From Candidatus Omnitrophota bacterium (GTDB lineage: Bacteria; Omnitrophota; Gorgyraeia; JABMRN01), in contig JAQVOV010000010.1 in the NCBI GenBank assembly GCA_028702395.1, positions 1-23,472 of the forward strand: a stretch of DNA of 23,472 bases. Reading direction: 5' to 3'. The stretch's first letter is position 1; each line of letters starts with the position of its first letter. The notes under the pieces were generated by a model, which did not search any database, had not been told where the DNA came from, and saw nothing but the letters and a program-made list of their open reading frames with translations. This document shows positions 7,908 to 15,750 of this stretch, piece by piece. The position numbers were made by a program, and so were the translations under genes.

Positions 7908-8076
7908 GTTATGCGTAATGTGTCATGAGTACTGTGTCTACTGGACTTGAGCTACGTGACAGGAGCTTGCGCGTAGCGAGCTAAAAGAAGATTATAAAAG
8001 TGTTTTTCTAGAGTAATGAGTAATAGTGTAATACACACTACACAATACACAATACTTATGCCTTATGAAATTAGTG
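7908..8076. repeat. Intergenic repeat-rich gap, including a TCATGAGTACTGTGTCT copy
   Basis: The word at 7923-7939 matches 6914-6930 with one mismatch. GAGCT...GCGCGTAGCGAGCT (near 7962-7982) can form a small stem, and CACACTACACAATACACAATAC (8033-8054 region) is low complexity, resembling the reverse complement of the same word family. No gene seen. Confidence 0.5.
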
Positions 8077-8108
8077 TTGAACCTAACTGTTATATATGTT
8101 AATATAAT
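8077..8108 (+). promoter_or_regulatory. Possible promoter of the second GT-C gene
   Basis: TTGAAC (8077-8082) is followed either by TAATAT (8100-8105, 17-nt spacer) or by a perfect TATAAT (8103-8108, 20-nt spacer). The region is so AT-rich that chance matches are likely. Confidence 0.4.
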
Positions 8109-8143
8109 TAAAATTATATTAATGTTCTAAAACAAAGATATAC

Positions 8144-9601
8144 ATGAAATTAACTTTTCCAATACAGCTGTTTTCTTCAATAAAAAGTAAAAAGAAAACT
8201 ATTTTTTTTTACTTTCTTCTAACAATTATTTTATTATCAGCGCTTTGGCTGCGAAGTACGACTTTTTGGTTGCCTCATTGGGTTGGAGATCAGAGTCAAT
8301 ATATAAGCCTTGCTGATAAACTTGATAAACAGGGAATAAAAGGTTTTAATCTGCAAGGTGTTAATGTTGGGTTCATAGATTTTGACCCTAAAAAGATCAT
8401 AAGAATTGTATATCCTGTTATTTCAGATGATCCAAATGATAAAGGGCAAATGCTGAGAACACTAGAACAGGCTGGTATAACATATTATGACCAGCCATTT
8501 TATCATAAGCCATATGGGTTTCCTGGGGTGCTTATGTTTTCACATGAGATCTTTGCTCCTAATAAGGAAATGTATACGGTAGTTCATTGTATTTTCGGTA
8601 CTTATGTAAAGACAATAAGACCAGAAATGTTCTTAAAATGTCAGTTTTGGGTAGTTATTGTTCCTTTATTTTTTAGCATAGGATTAGTTTTTTTAAGTTA
8701 TCTTTTGGGAAATATCATATTTTCAAGGGAAGCAGGTATATATGCTGCTTTTCTTATGGCTATAAACCCTATAGATATTATGACTTCACAAAAAATATGG
8801 GCAGATGATATGCTTGCGTTTTTTGTGTGTTTAGCTGTTATTCTTTTTTTTAAGGCCATTAGATCTGATAAAAAGATATTTTTTCTGTTATCAGGATTAG
8901 CTTGCGGAGTGTCAGTTCTTGCAAAACAGACAGGAGGTTATCTTGTTTTTGGGATATACCTGTTATTGCTACTAAATGGTGTTAAAAGAGTTAAGTCTTT
9001 TGGATCTTTTATGGGGCTTATTTTTGATTCGAGATTTTTATTGTTTTTAGTAGGATTATTTTTAATGTGTGGGCATTGGTTCTATACAATATACAAAATT
9101 TATGGAAATCCTCTTTATATTCCAGGTTCAGTTGCTGAAGGTTTTGCTAATGATATGACGGGATGGTTCAAGGCATTAAGGTCAAGGCCTCCAGGATATA
9201 TTCTATTCACAGTTGGTTTAACATATTTATGTCCTTTACTAAGTTTATATTTTTTATCTTTAAAAGAATTTTTCATGAAGATAAAATGTTTTATTAAGGA
9301 AAAAGAAGTTTCAGGTATTCTTTTTCTTTGGATAATTCTTTTGACATTTTTTCTTTTTTTAATAAAGAACAATGAATATAGAAGAATTCTCCCTGTTTTT
9401 CCTATTATGGCTGTTTTATCAGGCTATATATTAGAGAAAACAAGAAAAGGATGGATGATAGGTAAAGTAAAGATCTTTTCTGATCATAGAGTCAGAACAG
9501 TTTTGATCCTTTTAATATGCAGTATTTGTATGATCTGGTCCACAAGTATAGGCATAGATGCTGCTATTACGAGAGTTTCATTGTTAAAGAAACCGTTCTA
9601 G
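8144..9601 (+). CDS. Polytopic GT-C (PMT/ArnT-like) glycosyltransferase
   Basis: A 485-residue protein with TM1 at about 20-36, a large first external loop beginning HWVGDQSQYISLADKL (D49), and about ten further TM segments. A membrane-proximal Asp in W-x-G-D-x-x-x-Y after TM1 and the later segment SQKIWADDMLAFF are typical of dolichyl/polyprenyl-phosphate-sugar transferases of the PMT/ArnT group. The first loop is unusually long (about 40-175) before TM2. ATG 8144 has no clear Shine-Dalgarno. It stands directly before a second GtrB-like GT2 gene, giving a second GT-C/GT2 pair. Confidence 0.78.
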   Translation: MKLTFPIQLFSSIKSKKKTIFFYFLLTIILLSALWLRSTTFWLPHWVGDQSQYISLADKLDKQGIKGFNLQGVNVGFIDFDPKKIIRIVYPVISDDPNDKGQMLRTLEQAGITYYDQPFYHKPYGFPGVLMFSHEIFAPNKEMYTVVHCIFGTYVKTIRPEMFLKCQFWVVIVPLFFSIGLVFLSYLLGNIIFSREAGIYAAFLMAINPIDIMTSQKIWADDMLAFFVCLAVILFFKAIRSDKKIFFLLSGLACGVSVLAKQTGGYLVFGIYLLLLLNGVKRVKSFGSFMGLIFDSRFLLFLVGLFLMCGHWFYTIYKIYGNPLYIPGSVAEGFANDMTGWFKALRSRPPGYILFTVGLTYLCPLLSLYFLSLKEFFMKIKCFIKEKEVSGILFLWIILLTFFLFLIKNNEYRRILPVFPIMAVLSGYILEKTRKGWMIGKVKIFSDHRVRTVLILLICSICMIWSTSIGIDAAITRVSLLKKPF

Positions 9602-9622
9602 CGTGAAACATTAGTCTACTAT

Positions 9623-9774
9623 AAGGAAAAAGTAAAAAGGAAAAAGGTAAAAGGGCGGAACGTCCTGAACAAGGTTTTCGTAGGGGCGTATTGCAATACG
9701 CCCCTACAAAGAAAAAAGAAAAGATTCCACAATGATAACTAGATTTTTTACTTTTTACTTTTACCTTTTTACTT
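9623..9774. repeat. Composite palindromic repeat, copy A
   Basis: A roughly 150-bp element filling the gap between GT-C and GT2. Outer arms are AGTAAAAAGG-type repeats on the left (9623-9653) and their inverted counterparts TTTTTACTTTTACC on the right (9746-9774). The centre is a perfect 28-bp palindrome (9680-9707; arms GTAGGGGCGTATTG and its complement). Between the centre and the right arm, 9720-9756 is identical over 37 bp to 13777-13813 in copy B. Confidence 0.85.
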
Positions 9775-9797
9775 AAACCGGAAACATAGGAGAAGAA

Positions 9798-10733
9798 ATG
9801 AAAAAGATATCAGTTGTAATCCCCATATATAATGAAAAAGAAAATATAGATGAACTTATCAGCAGTATTTCCTCAGTTATGGCAGAGAACAATTATTCTT
9901 ATGAAATTATAGCTGTTGATGATGGAAGCAGAGATGGTTCTTATGAGCAATTAAAACAGATAAAGCAAACAAATAAAGATCTTAAGATAATAAAATTTAA
10001 AAAGAACTATGGACAAACACAAGCTATAATGGCAGGATTTGATGCTTCTATAGGTGATATGGTCATAACAATAGATGCAGATCTTCAGAATGACCCACAA
10101 GACATACCCTTGCTTGTTGAAAAAATAGATCAAGGGTATGATATAGTAAGTGGTTGGAGAGAAAAAAGAAAAGATAATTTTATTATCAGGAGATTACCTT
10201 CAATCATTGCAAATAAACTTATATCATGGTTTACAGGGGTCAACCTTCATGATTATGGGTGTACTTTAAAAGCATACAAAAGCAAGGTAATAAAGAATAT
10301 TAGATTGTATGGACAATTACATAGATTTATACCTGCTGTTGCTGCTCGCATGGGAGTTTCTCTTCTTGAGATCAAGGTCAAGCATTACCCTAGAAAAAAG
10401 GGTAAATCCAAATATGGCATTTTTCGTATATGGACAGTTCTTTTGGATCTTATTACGGTCAAGTTTTTTCTTAGTTATTCTGGCCGGCCTATGCAGTTTT
10501 TCGGGTCTTTTGGATTAGTAGGTATGGTTTTTAGCTTTATTATCTTTATTGTAACAATATATATGAAACTCATGAAAAGTATTGATATGACAGGTAATCC
10601 TCTTTTCTATTTAGCTATATTTTTGGGTTTTATTGGAATGCAATGTATTTTAATGGGACTTTTAGGTGAAATTAACATTCGAACATATTATGAGAGCCTT
10701 AACAAAGGAACATACGTAATAGATGAAGAATAA
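9798..10733 (+). CDS. GT2 family polyprenyl-phosphate glycosyltransferase (DPM1/GtrB/ArnC-like)
   Basis: A 311-residue protein with an N-terminal GT-A domain: ISVVIPIYNEKEN, VDDGSRDGS (40-48) and metal site IDADLQNDP (D93, D95). The family motif continues with DYGCTLKAY and RFIPAVAARMG, and two C-terminal TM segments follow (about 228-253, 266-290). This matches GtrB/ArnC-type enzymes that form undecaprenyl-phosphate-linked glucose or aminoarabinose-like donors. TAGGAGAAGAA before ATG 9798 is a strong ribosome site. The last 11 bp overlap the next gene, so the two are co-translated. The exact sugar is unknown. Confidence 0.88.
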   Translation: MKKISVVIPIYNEKENIDELISSISSVMAENNYSYEIIAVDDGSRDGSYEQLKQIKQTNKDLKIIKFKKNYGQTQAIMAGFDASIGDMVITIDADLQNDPQDIPLLVEKIDQGYDIVSGWREKRKDNFIIRRLPSIIANKLISWFTGVNLHDYGCTLKAYKSKVIKNIRLYGQLHRFIPAVAARMGVSLLEIKVKHYPRKKGKSKYGIFRIWTVLLDLITVKFFLSYSGRPMQFFGSFGLVGMVFSFIIFIVTIYMKLMKSIDMTGNPLFYLAIFLGFIGMQCILMGLLGEINIRTYYESLNKGTYVIDEE

Positions 10734-11826
10734 TTGTTCCCAAAACAAAAAAAAAATTTGTTTTCTTTCTCCCAAAGTATCGGTCCTGTTTTTTGGTAAA
10801 GAAGCCGAGAGTTTTGGAGGAGCTGAAGTAGCATTATCATTTCTTGGACAGGAATTGGCTAAAAACCAAGAGCTTGATATTTCTTTTATCGTTGCTGATT
10901 ATGGTCAAAAAGAGCATGAATCAATAAACAATATTTCATTTTACAAAGCTTTTTCATTTAAAGACAATTTTCCTGTCAAGATATTCAAATTCCTTAAACA
11001 GTTTTTTTTTGTTAATGCAGATATATATGTGCAGCGCACACTGACACCATTCTCTTTTCTAATAGCAGTTCTATCAAGGGCGTTAGGAAAGAAATTTGTT
11101 TATATGGTAGCTTCGGATATTGAGATCTCAGGGCCATCTTACGGATATTTAAAAAAAATGCAATATAAGCTCTCTTTTTCAGTAATGAAAATATCAAATA
11201 TTATAATTGTTCAGCATGATAAACAAAAACAAGGGTTGTTTGATAAAGGGATAAAGAATAACATCTATATTTTGCAAAGCGGGCTCAATGTTGATATACC
11301 TGAATATACAAAAGACAGAGAAATTTTATGGGTTGGAAGAGCAGTAGAAGAGAAAAGACCTGAACTTTTTCTTTTTTTGGCACAACAAAATCCGCAATAT
11401 AAGTTTGTTATGGTCTTAGGAGGGGAAAAATGTATTTTCTCAGATGATATAGAAAAAAGAGCAAAAATATTAACTAATCTTGATCTTTACAGGAATGTAA
11501 AATTCAAAAACGTTCATTCCTATTACGAACGAGCTAAAATACTTGTAAACACTGCTGAAGTTGAAGGTTTCCCGTTTTCTTTTATACAAGCAATGCTCTA
11601 CGGTACCCCTATAATAGCTCTTAGTTGTGAGGCTGGTTCTATTGTTGAAAAAAGCAAATGCGGATTTTGGTGTGATAATAAGACAAATAAAATGAATGAG
11701 AAACTGGGGCTTCTTATGAAAGATGAAACATTGTGGAATGTGCTCTCAAATAATAGTAAGGATCTTGTTAAGAAGAATAATGATATAAGGAATATTTCTC
11801 AGAGATTCTTGGAGATCATTCAATAG
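10723..11826 (+). CDS. GT4-like glycosyltransferase (GT-B fold)
   Basis: A 367-residue soluble-looking protein. The N-terminal half has SFGGAEVALSFLG, the glycine-rich acceptor-side loop of GT-B enzymes. The C-terminal half has EILWVGRAVEEKRP, the common start of the nucleotide-sugar domain, and AEVEGFPFSFIQA. In the usual E-x7-E motif the second Glu is Gln here (E281, Q289). It starts inside the previous gene (11-bp overlap) and ends 13 bp before asnB. Probable cytoplasmic transfer of one sugar to a lipid-linked glycan; donor unknown. Confidence 0.8.
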   Translation: MKNNCSQNKKKICFLSPKVSVLFFGKEAESFGGAEVALSFLGQELAKNQELDISFIVADYGQKEHESINNISFYKAFSFKDNFPVKIFKFLKQFFFVNADIYVQRTLTPFSFLIAVLSRALGKKFVYMVASDIEISGPSYGYLKKMQYKLSFSVMKISNIIIVQHDKQKQGLFDKGIKNNIYILQSGLNVDIPEYTKDREILWVGRAVEEKRPELFLFLAQQNPQYKFVMVLGGEKCIFSDDIEKRAKILTNLDLYRNVKFKNVHSYYERAKILVNTAEVEGFPFSFIQAMLYGTPIIALSCEAGSIVEKSKCGFWCDNKTNKMNEKLGLLMKDETLWNVLSNNSKDLVKKNNDIRNISQRFLEIIQ

Positions 11827-11839
11827 GAGAAAAGAAGAT

Positions 11840-13681
11840 ATGTGTGGTATTGCAGGCATTAATAGAAAAGATAAAAACATGATCAAAGATATGGTCAAGA
11901 TGCTTTATCACAGAGGCCCTGATATGGAAGGTGTTTACATTGATGAGAATGTCAGTTTAGGGCATACAAGGCTTAGTATTCTGGATCTTTCAGAGAATGG
12001 TAAACAGCCTATGAGAAATGAAGATGGAAGTCTATACGTTGTTTTTAATGGAGAGATCTTCAATTATCATCAGCTTAAAGATGAGCTTGTTTCAAAAGGA
12101 CACACTTTTACTTCTAATACTGATACAGAAGTTTTGATCCATGGTTATGAAGAGTATGGCAAAGACCTTCCTGTAAAATTGAATGGACAATTTGCTTTTT
12201 GTTTATATGATAAAAAACAAAACTTGTTTTTCCTTGCAAGAGACAGAATGGGTATTTTGCCTTTGTTTTACTATATATCTGACGATTTTTTTGTATTTGC
12301 TTCAGAATTAAAAGGTATATTTTCAGCCAGTATTCCAAAACAGATAAATAAAACTGCTTTTATGAATTACTTTAGGTTTAGAGCTATATCAGCTCCTGCA
12401 TCTATTATTGAAAATGTTTTCAAATTAGAGCCTGCACATTGTATGGTGTATGATCTTACCTTAAAAAAAATACTTGAAAAAAAAAGATACTGGAGTTTTC
12501 CTCAACAGCAAGAGAAACAAAACATTAGATCATTGATAAATGATATTAGAGATATGATAAGAAGATCTGTAGAACAGAGAATTGCAGCCGATGTACCTGT
12601 GGGAGCTTTTTTATCAGGAGGAGTTGATTCGAGTATAGTAGTTTCTGTTTTTTCTCAGTTAAGAAAAGGGCTGAAAACATTTTCCGTTAGATTCGAAGAT
12701 CAGGATTTTGATGAAGGTAAATTTGCAGAACAGATCGCAAGAAAAATGGGGACAGAACACCATGAAGTTTTTTTGAAAGACGAAGATGTTCCTGGAATAA
12801 TTCCTGTTCTGGTTGAGAGTTATGATGAACCAATGGCAGATCCATCTTGTTTACCTACATATTTTCTCAGTAGGTTCGCAAGAGAACATGTTACAGTTTG
12901 TATTTCAGGTGATGGAGGAGATGAGCTTTTAGGCGGGTATAACAGATATCAATACTTTAGTATAGCGAAGAAGTTAAATGCAATGCCGAATGCTCTCAAA
13001 TGGGCATGTAAAAAAGTTTTTTGTTTTTTAGGTCTTTTTTTAAAAAAATTTGAGATCGAAAGAATAATCGAGATATTATCTGTTGAGAAAATGGAAGATC
13101 TAAAACTTTATGAAAGGTTAGTTGAGAAAATCGACAGAAAGGATCTTAGTGCTATTTTAAAAGAAAAAGTTTTTTTTAATGATACTACAGAGAATTTTGT
13201 CAAAAGAAAAGGACTGATATCTTTACAGCATTATGATATCCTGCATTATCTGGAAGGGGATATTCTTGTTAAAGTTGATAGAGCAGCTATGGCAGTTAAT
13301 TTAGAGACACGACCGCCATTATTAGATCATAATTTTGTCCAGATGTGTCTTTCCATACAAGATAACCTTAAGATAAAAGGAAATTGTGGTAAGTGGATAC
13401 TAAAAAAAGCTTTTGAGCACATCTTGCCTAAGGAAATAATCAGGAGAAGAAAAAAAGGTTTCGGGATCCCTATCCAAAAATATTTAGATCAACCACTTAA
13501 ACCCTTTGTTGATAAGTATGTATTGAACTATGAAGGACATGATCTTTTTGATAACAGCTATATTAGGAAAATGCAAAATGATAATTCAAAAGATACAGCA
13601 AGACTTTTTTGGACAATAATGATGTTCAATATGTGGTATGATCGGTGGATGCTTGATAAGAAGATAGATGTAAAGATATAA
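11840..13681 (+). CDS. asnB: Asparagine synthase (glutamine-hydrolysing), AsnB type
   Basis: A 613-residue two-domain enzyme of normal family length. Cys2 of MCGIAG is the glutaminase nucleophile once Met is removed; YHRGPD, HTRLSILD, FNGEIFN (69-75) and NTDTEV complete the class-II amidotransferase pocket. The synthetase domain has the pyrophosphate loop SGGVDSS (259-265), then SGDGGDELLGGY and the C-terminal RRKKGFGIP. All key residues are visible, so it should make an amide from Asp or another carboxylate using glutamine and ATP. Within sugar clusters such paralogues often amidate a glycan carboxylate rather than serve general asparagine supply; which applies here is inference. AGGAG sits upstream of ATG 11840. 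Confidence 0.93.
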   Translation: MCGIAGINRKDKNMIKDMVKMLYHRGPDMEGVYIDENVSLGHTRLSILDLSENGKQPMRNEDGSLYVVFNGEIFNYHQLKDELVSKGHTFTSNTDTEVLIHGYEEYGKDLPVKLNGQFAFCLYDKKQNLFFLARDRMGILPLFYYISDDFFVFASELKGIFSASIPKQINKTAFMNYFRFRAISAPASIIENVFKLEPAHCMVYDLTLKKILEKKRYWSFPQQQEKQNIRSLINDIRDMIRRSVEQRIAADVPVGAFLSGGVDSSIVVSVFSQLRKGLKTFSVRFEDQDFDEGKFAEQIARKMGTEHHEVFLKDEDVPGIIPVLVESYDEPMADPSCLPTYFLSRFAREHVTVCISGDGGDELLGGYNRYQYFSIAKKLNAMPNALKWACKKVFCFLGLFLKKFEIERIIEILSVEKMEDLKLYERLVEKIDRKDLSAILKEKVFFNDTTENFVKRKGLISLQHYDILHYLEGDILVKVDRAAMAVNLETRPPLLDHNFVQMCLSIQDNLKIKGNCGKWILKKAFEHILPKEIIRRRKKGFGIPIQKYLDQPLKPFVDKYVLNYEGHDLFDNSYIRKMQNDNSKDTARLFWTIMMFNMWYDRWMLDKKIDVKI

Positions 13682-13687
13682 GAAATT

Positions 13688-13844
13688 AAGTAAAAAGTAA
13701 AAAGATAAAAGGTAAAAGTATGGATCTTCCTGAAAGAGGTTAGTGTAGGGGCGAAAAATTTTTCGCCCCTACAAAAAAAGATTCCACAATGATAACTAGA
13801 TTTTTTACTTTTTTCCTGCCTGCCGGCAGGCAGGCTTTTACCTT
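13688..13844. repeat. Composite palindromic repeat, copy B, with a nested second palindrome
   Basis: Same architecture as copy A at 9623-9774: left AGTAAAAAG arms (13688-13717), a perfect 28-bp central palindrome (13745-13772; arms GTAGGGGCGAAAAA and its complement), the shared 37-bp block (13777-13813), and a right arm TTTTACCTT. The right arm is interrupted at 13814-13835 by an extra GC-rich palindrome absent from copy A. The central palindromes share their outer nine bases on each side but differ in the middle while remaining self-complementary. Confidence 0.88.
13815..13834. repeat. 20-bp perfect palindrome CCTGCCTGCC/GGCAGGCAGG
   Basis: A perfect GC-only-rich palindrome in an AT-rich region. 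It lies inside the right arm of composite repeat B, between a run matching copy A's TTTTTACTTTT and the TTTTACC continuation, so it looks like a later insertion into the older element. Confidence 0.85.
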
Positions 13845-13858
13845 GGAGCGAAGCGACT

Positions 13859-13975
13859 ATGAAAAAGATACTTATACTGAATTATGAATACCCCCCGCTA
13901 GGCGGAGGAGCTGGAAATGCTTTATACTACATGCTTAAAATAGGGACTGACACTTATTTTACGTTAGTAAAATAG
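13859..13975 (+). pseudogene. Truncated duplicate of the 5' end of the downstream GT4 gene
   Basis: ATG 13859 begins a 38-codon frame whose first 26 residues (MKKILILNYEYPPLGGGAGN and on) equal those of the intact gene at 14013, then run into an inverted repeat and stop at TAG 13975. The duplicated DNA is 13859-13935 against 14013-14089: four mismatches fall in the first 15 bases (start codon ATG/GTG plus synonymous changes) and the remaining 62 bases are identical. GGAG lies upstream, so it might still be translated as a short peptide. Confidence 0.85.
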
Positions 13976-13997
13976 GTGTCTGTCCCAAATTTTAAGC
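13933..13997. repeat. 65-bp imperfect inverted repeat containing the GTGTCTGTCCC word
   Basis: Left arm 13933-13962 (GCTTAAAATAGGGACTGACA and on), loop GTTA, right arm 13967-13997 ending TCCCAAATTTTAAGC. The arms pair almost throughout. AAATAGGTGTCTGTCCC-type inverted repeats are, to my recollection, often found dispersed in genomes with REP-associated Y1 transposases; no such gene is in this window. It separates the two copies of the GT4 5' end. Confidence 0.8.
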
Positions 13998-14012
13998 AGA
14001 AGGGTTTTAAAA

Positions 14013-15134
14013 GTGAAAAAAATATTGATACTGAATTATGAATACCCCCCGCTAGGCGGAGGAGCTGGAAATGCTTTATACTACATGCTACAAGAATTTA
14101 AGCATCTAAAAGACATCTCTATTGATGTCATTGCTTCATCATCGGGAAAATATACGGAGCATAGAATAGGAGACAATATCAATGTATATCTTCTGGATAT
14201 AGGGAAAAAAGGAGATATACATTTTCAAAGTTCTAAAGATATTTTACAATTCATGAAAAAAGGATTCTTTTTCTCAAAAAACATGATCAAAAAAAACAAA
14301 TATGATATGTGTCATGCTTTTTTTGGTATTCCATGTGGATTTATTGCAATGTTATTAGGGATAGAGTATATAGTTTCTTTGAGGGGAACAGATGTGCCTT
14401 TTTATAACAAAAGGTTTGAATTGCTGGATAGATTTGTTCTAAGGTTTTTGAACAAAAACATATGGCGAAAAGCAAAGGGAGTTTATGCCAATTCCCATGG
14501 ACTTAAAGAATTAGCCCAAAAAACAGATAATAAAACTGATATAAAGGTTATACCCAATGGGATAAATATAGATGAATATGAAGTAGTGTTCAATGATAAC
14601 AAGTGCTTGAAGTTTCTTTGTGTTTCGAGGCTTATTAAAAGAAAAGGGATTGAAACGCTTTTAAGGGCTTTTTCTAATATAAAGCATGGATCAAGACCAT
14701 TGCTGACAATTGTGGGATCTGGAAACGAGAAAGAAAGACTTATCAAATTATCTAAGGAATTGGGAGTGAACGAAAGAGTTCAGTTTTTAGGATATATTGA
14801 ACACAGTGCCCTTAAACAAATATATAGATCGAATGATGTGTTCGTTCTTCCTTCAGAGAATGAAGGGATGAGCAATGCTGTTTTGGAAGCAATGGCTTGT
14901 GGGTTACCTATCATTATGACTAATACAGGAGGAGCTAAGGAATTGATCAAAGATAATGGTTTTGTAGTTGAGAAAAATGATATTGAACAATTGCAACAGA
15001 CCATGGAAATTTTCATAGAAAAAAAAGAAGACATTAGGATAATGGGAATCCAGTCACGTTTGATCGCAGAAAAGAATAGTTGGAAAGAAGTTGTAGAAAA
15101 CTATATGAGGGTATATAATGAAATTACGCACTGA
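14013..15134 (+). CDS. GT4 family glycosyltransferase
   Basis: A 373-residue GT-B enzyme: YPPLGGGAGN (11-20) is the N-domain glycine loop, FLCVSRLIKRKGIETLL begins the C-domain, and SENEGMSNAVLEAMACG carries the intact E-x7-E motif (E284, E292). TM segments are not evident, so it works at the cytoplasmic face, retaining configuration, on a lipid-linked glycan. The start is GTG 14013 with AGAAGG about 9 nt upstream. A near copy of the first 77 bp lies 154 bp upstream, so the present start region may have been rebuilt by recombination. It overlaps the region upstream of the next gene, whose ribosome site lies just after this stop. Confidence 0.88.
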   Translation: MKKILILNYEYPPLGGGAGNALYYMLQEFKHLKDISIDVIASSSGKYTEHRIGDNINVYLLDIGKKGDIHFQSSKDILQFMKKGFFFSKNMIKKNKYDMCHAFFGIPCGFIAMLLGIEYIVSLRGTDVPFYNKRFELLDRFVLRFLNKNIWRKAKGVYANSHGLKELAQKTDNKTDIKVIPNGINIDEYEVVFNDNKCLKFLCVSRLIKRKGIETLLRAFSNIKHGSRPLLTIVGSGNEKERLIKLSKELGVNERVQFLGYIEHSALKQIYRSNDVFVLPSENEGMSNAVLEAMACGLPIIMTNTGGAKELIKDNGFVVEKNDIEQLQQTMEIFIEKKEDIRIMGIQSRLIAEKNSWKEVVENYMRVYNEITH

Positions 15135-15144
15135 TAGGAGTTAT

Positions 15145-15648
15145 ATGAGTAAATACTTTTTAGCTGTTATACTTGTTTTATTTTATTTGTTTTTTTCACA
15201 CAATAGTCTTGCTGAGGATGGTCCGCATGTAAAATTCTCTTTTGTGGAGTTCTTTCCTGAACCCACATTAAGAGCAGGATCATATTTTGAAGTTGTTTTT
15301 CGTCTAAAAAACGATGGTAACAAACCTATTAATCCATATGCTGAAGTTGCTGTTTCAGGTGAAATAGTAAAAATAGTAGAAGATAAACAGAAAACAGACG
15401 GTTCTCAAACATCAATGGTTGATCAATCCTTTGAAACAAAGGAAGAAGTTGTTTTGCGTCTTTTGGACAAAAAATATAAATTGTATAATTTATGGCCAGG
15501 AGAAATAAGTTCTAAATTGTGGTTCTATATTGGCATTCTGCCGGAAGGGTCTTATACAATGAGGATATATATTTCAGCATTGGACAGAGTTAGAGGCAAA
15601 ACCATTTCTTCTGAAACATATGAAATGGGGATCTTTGTTAAAGCTTAA
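15145..15648 (+). CDS. Exported beta-sandwich-like protein of unknown function
   Basis: A 167-residue protein with a signal peptide (about 1-23, ending SLA) and a mature domain that reads as beta-sandwich. VVFRLKNDGNKPINPYAEV resembles CARDB-type or other Ig-like accessory domains, and LPEGSYTMRIYI resembles their last strands. I do not recognise the family. ATG 15145 is preferred to ATG 15118 because AGGAG lies at 15136-15140 and the signal peptide then begins at Met; the earlier start would lie inside the GT4 gene. It is probably on the outer side of the inner membrane. Confidence 0.75.
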   Translation: MSKYFLAVILVLFYLFFSHNSLAEDGPHVKFSFVEFFPEPTLRAGSYFEVVFRLKNDGNKPINPYAEVAVSGEIVKIVEDKQKTDGSQTSMVDQSFETKEEVVLRLLDKKYKLYNLWPGEISSKLWFYIGILPEGSYTMRIYISALDRVRGKTISSETYEMGIFVKA

Positions 15649-15690
15649 AGAACTCTATTTCTTTTATAATATCCTTTTGTAAATAAAAAT

Positions 15691-15718
15691 TTGCATTATA
15701 GAGAAAAATCAGTATAAT
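15691..15718 (+). promoter_or_regulatory. Sigma70-like promoter of the coiled-coil/TPR operon
   Basis: TTGCAT (15691-15696), 16-nt spacer, perfect TATAAT (15713-15718). It lies 32 nt before ATG 15751 in a short gap, suggesting that the genes from 15751 on have their own start. Confidence 0.6.
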
Positions 15719-15750
15719 ATAAATATAAATAACACAGGCAAAATATAAAT

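Noticed and set aside
13859..13975. Independent small gene
   Set aside because: Its first 26 residues copy the next gene and the rest reads through an inverted repeat, so it is treated as a broken duplicate.
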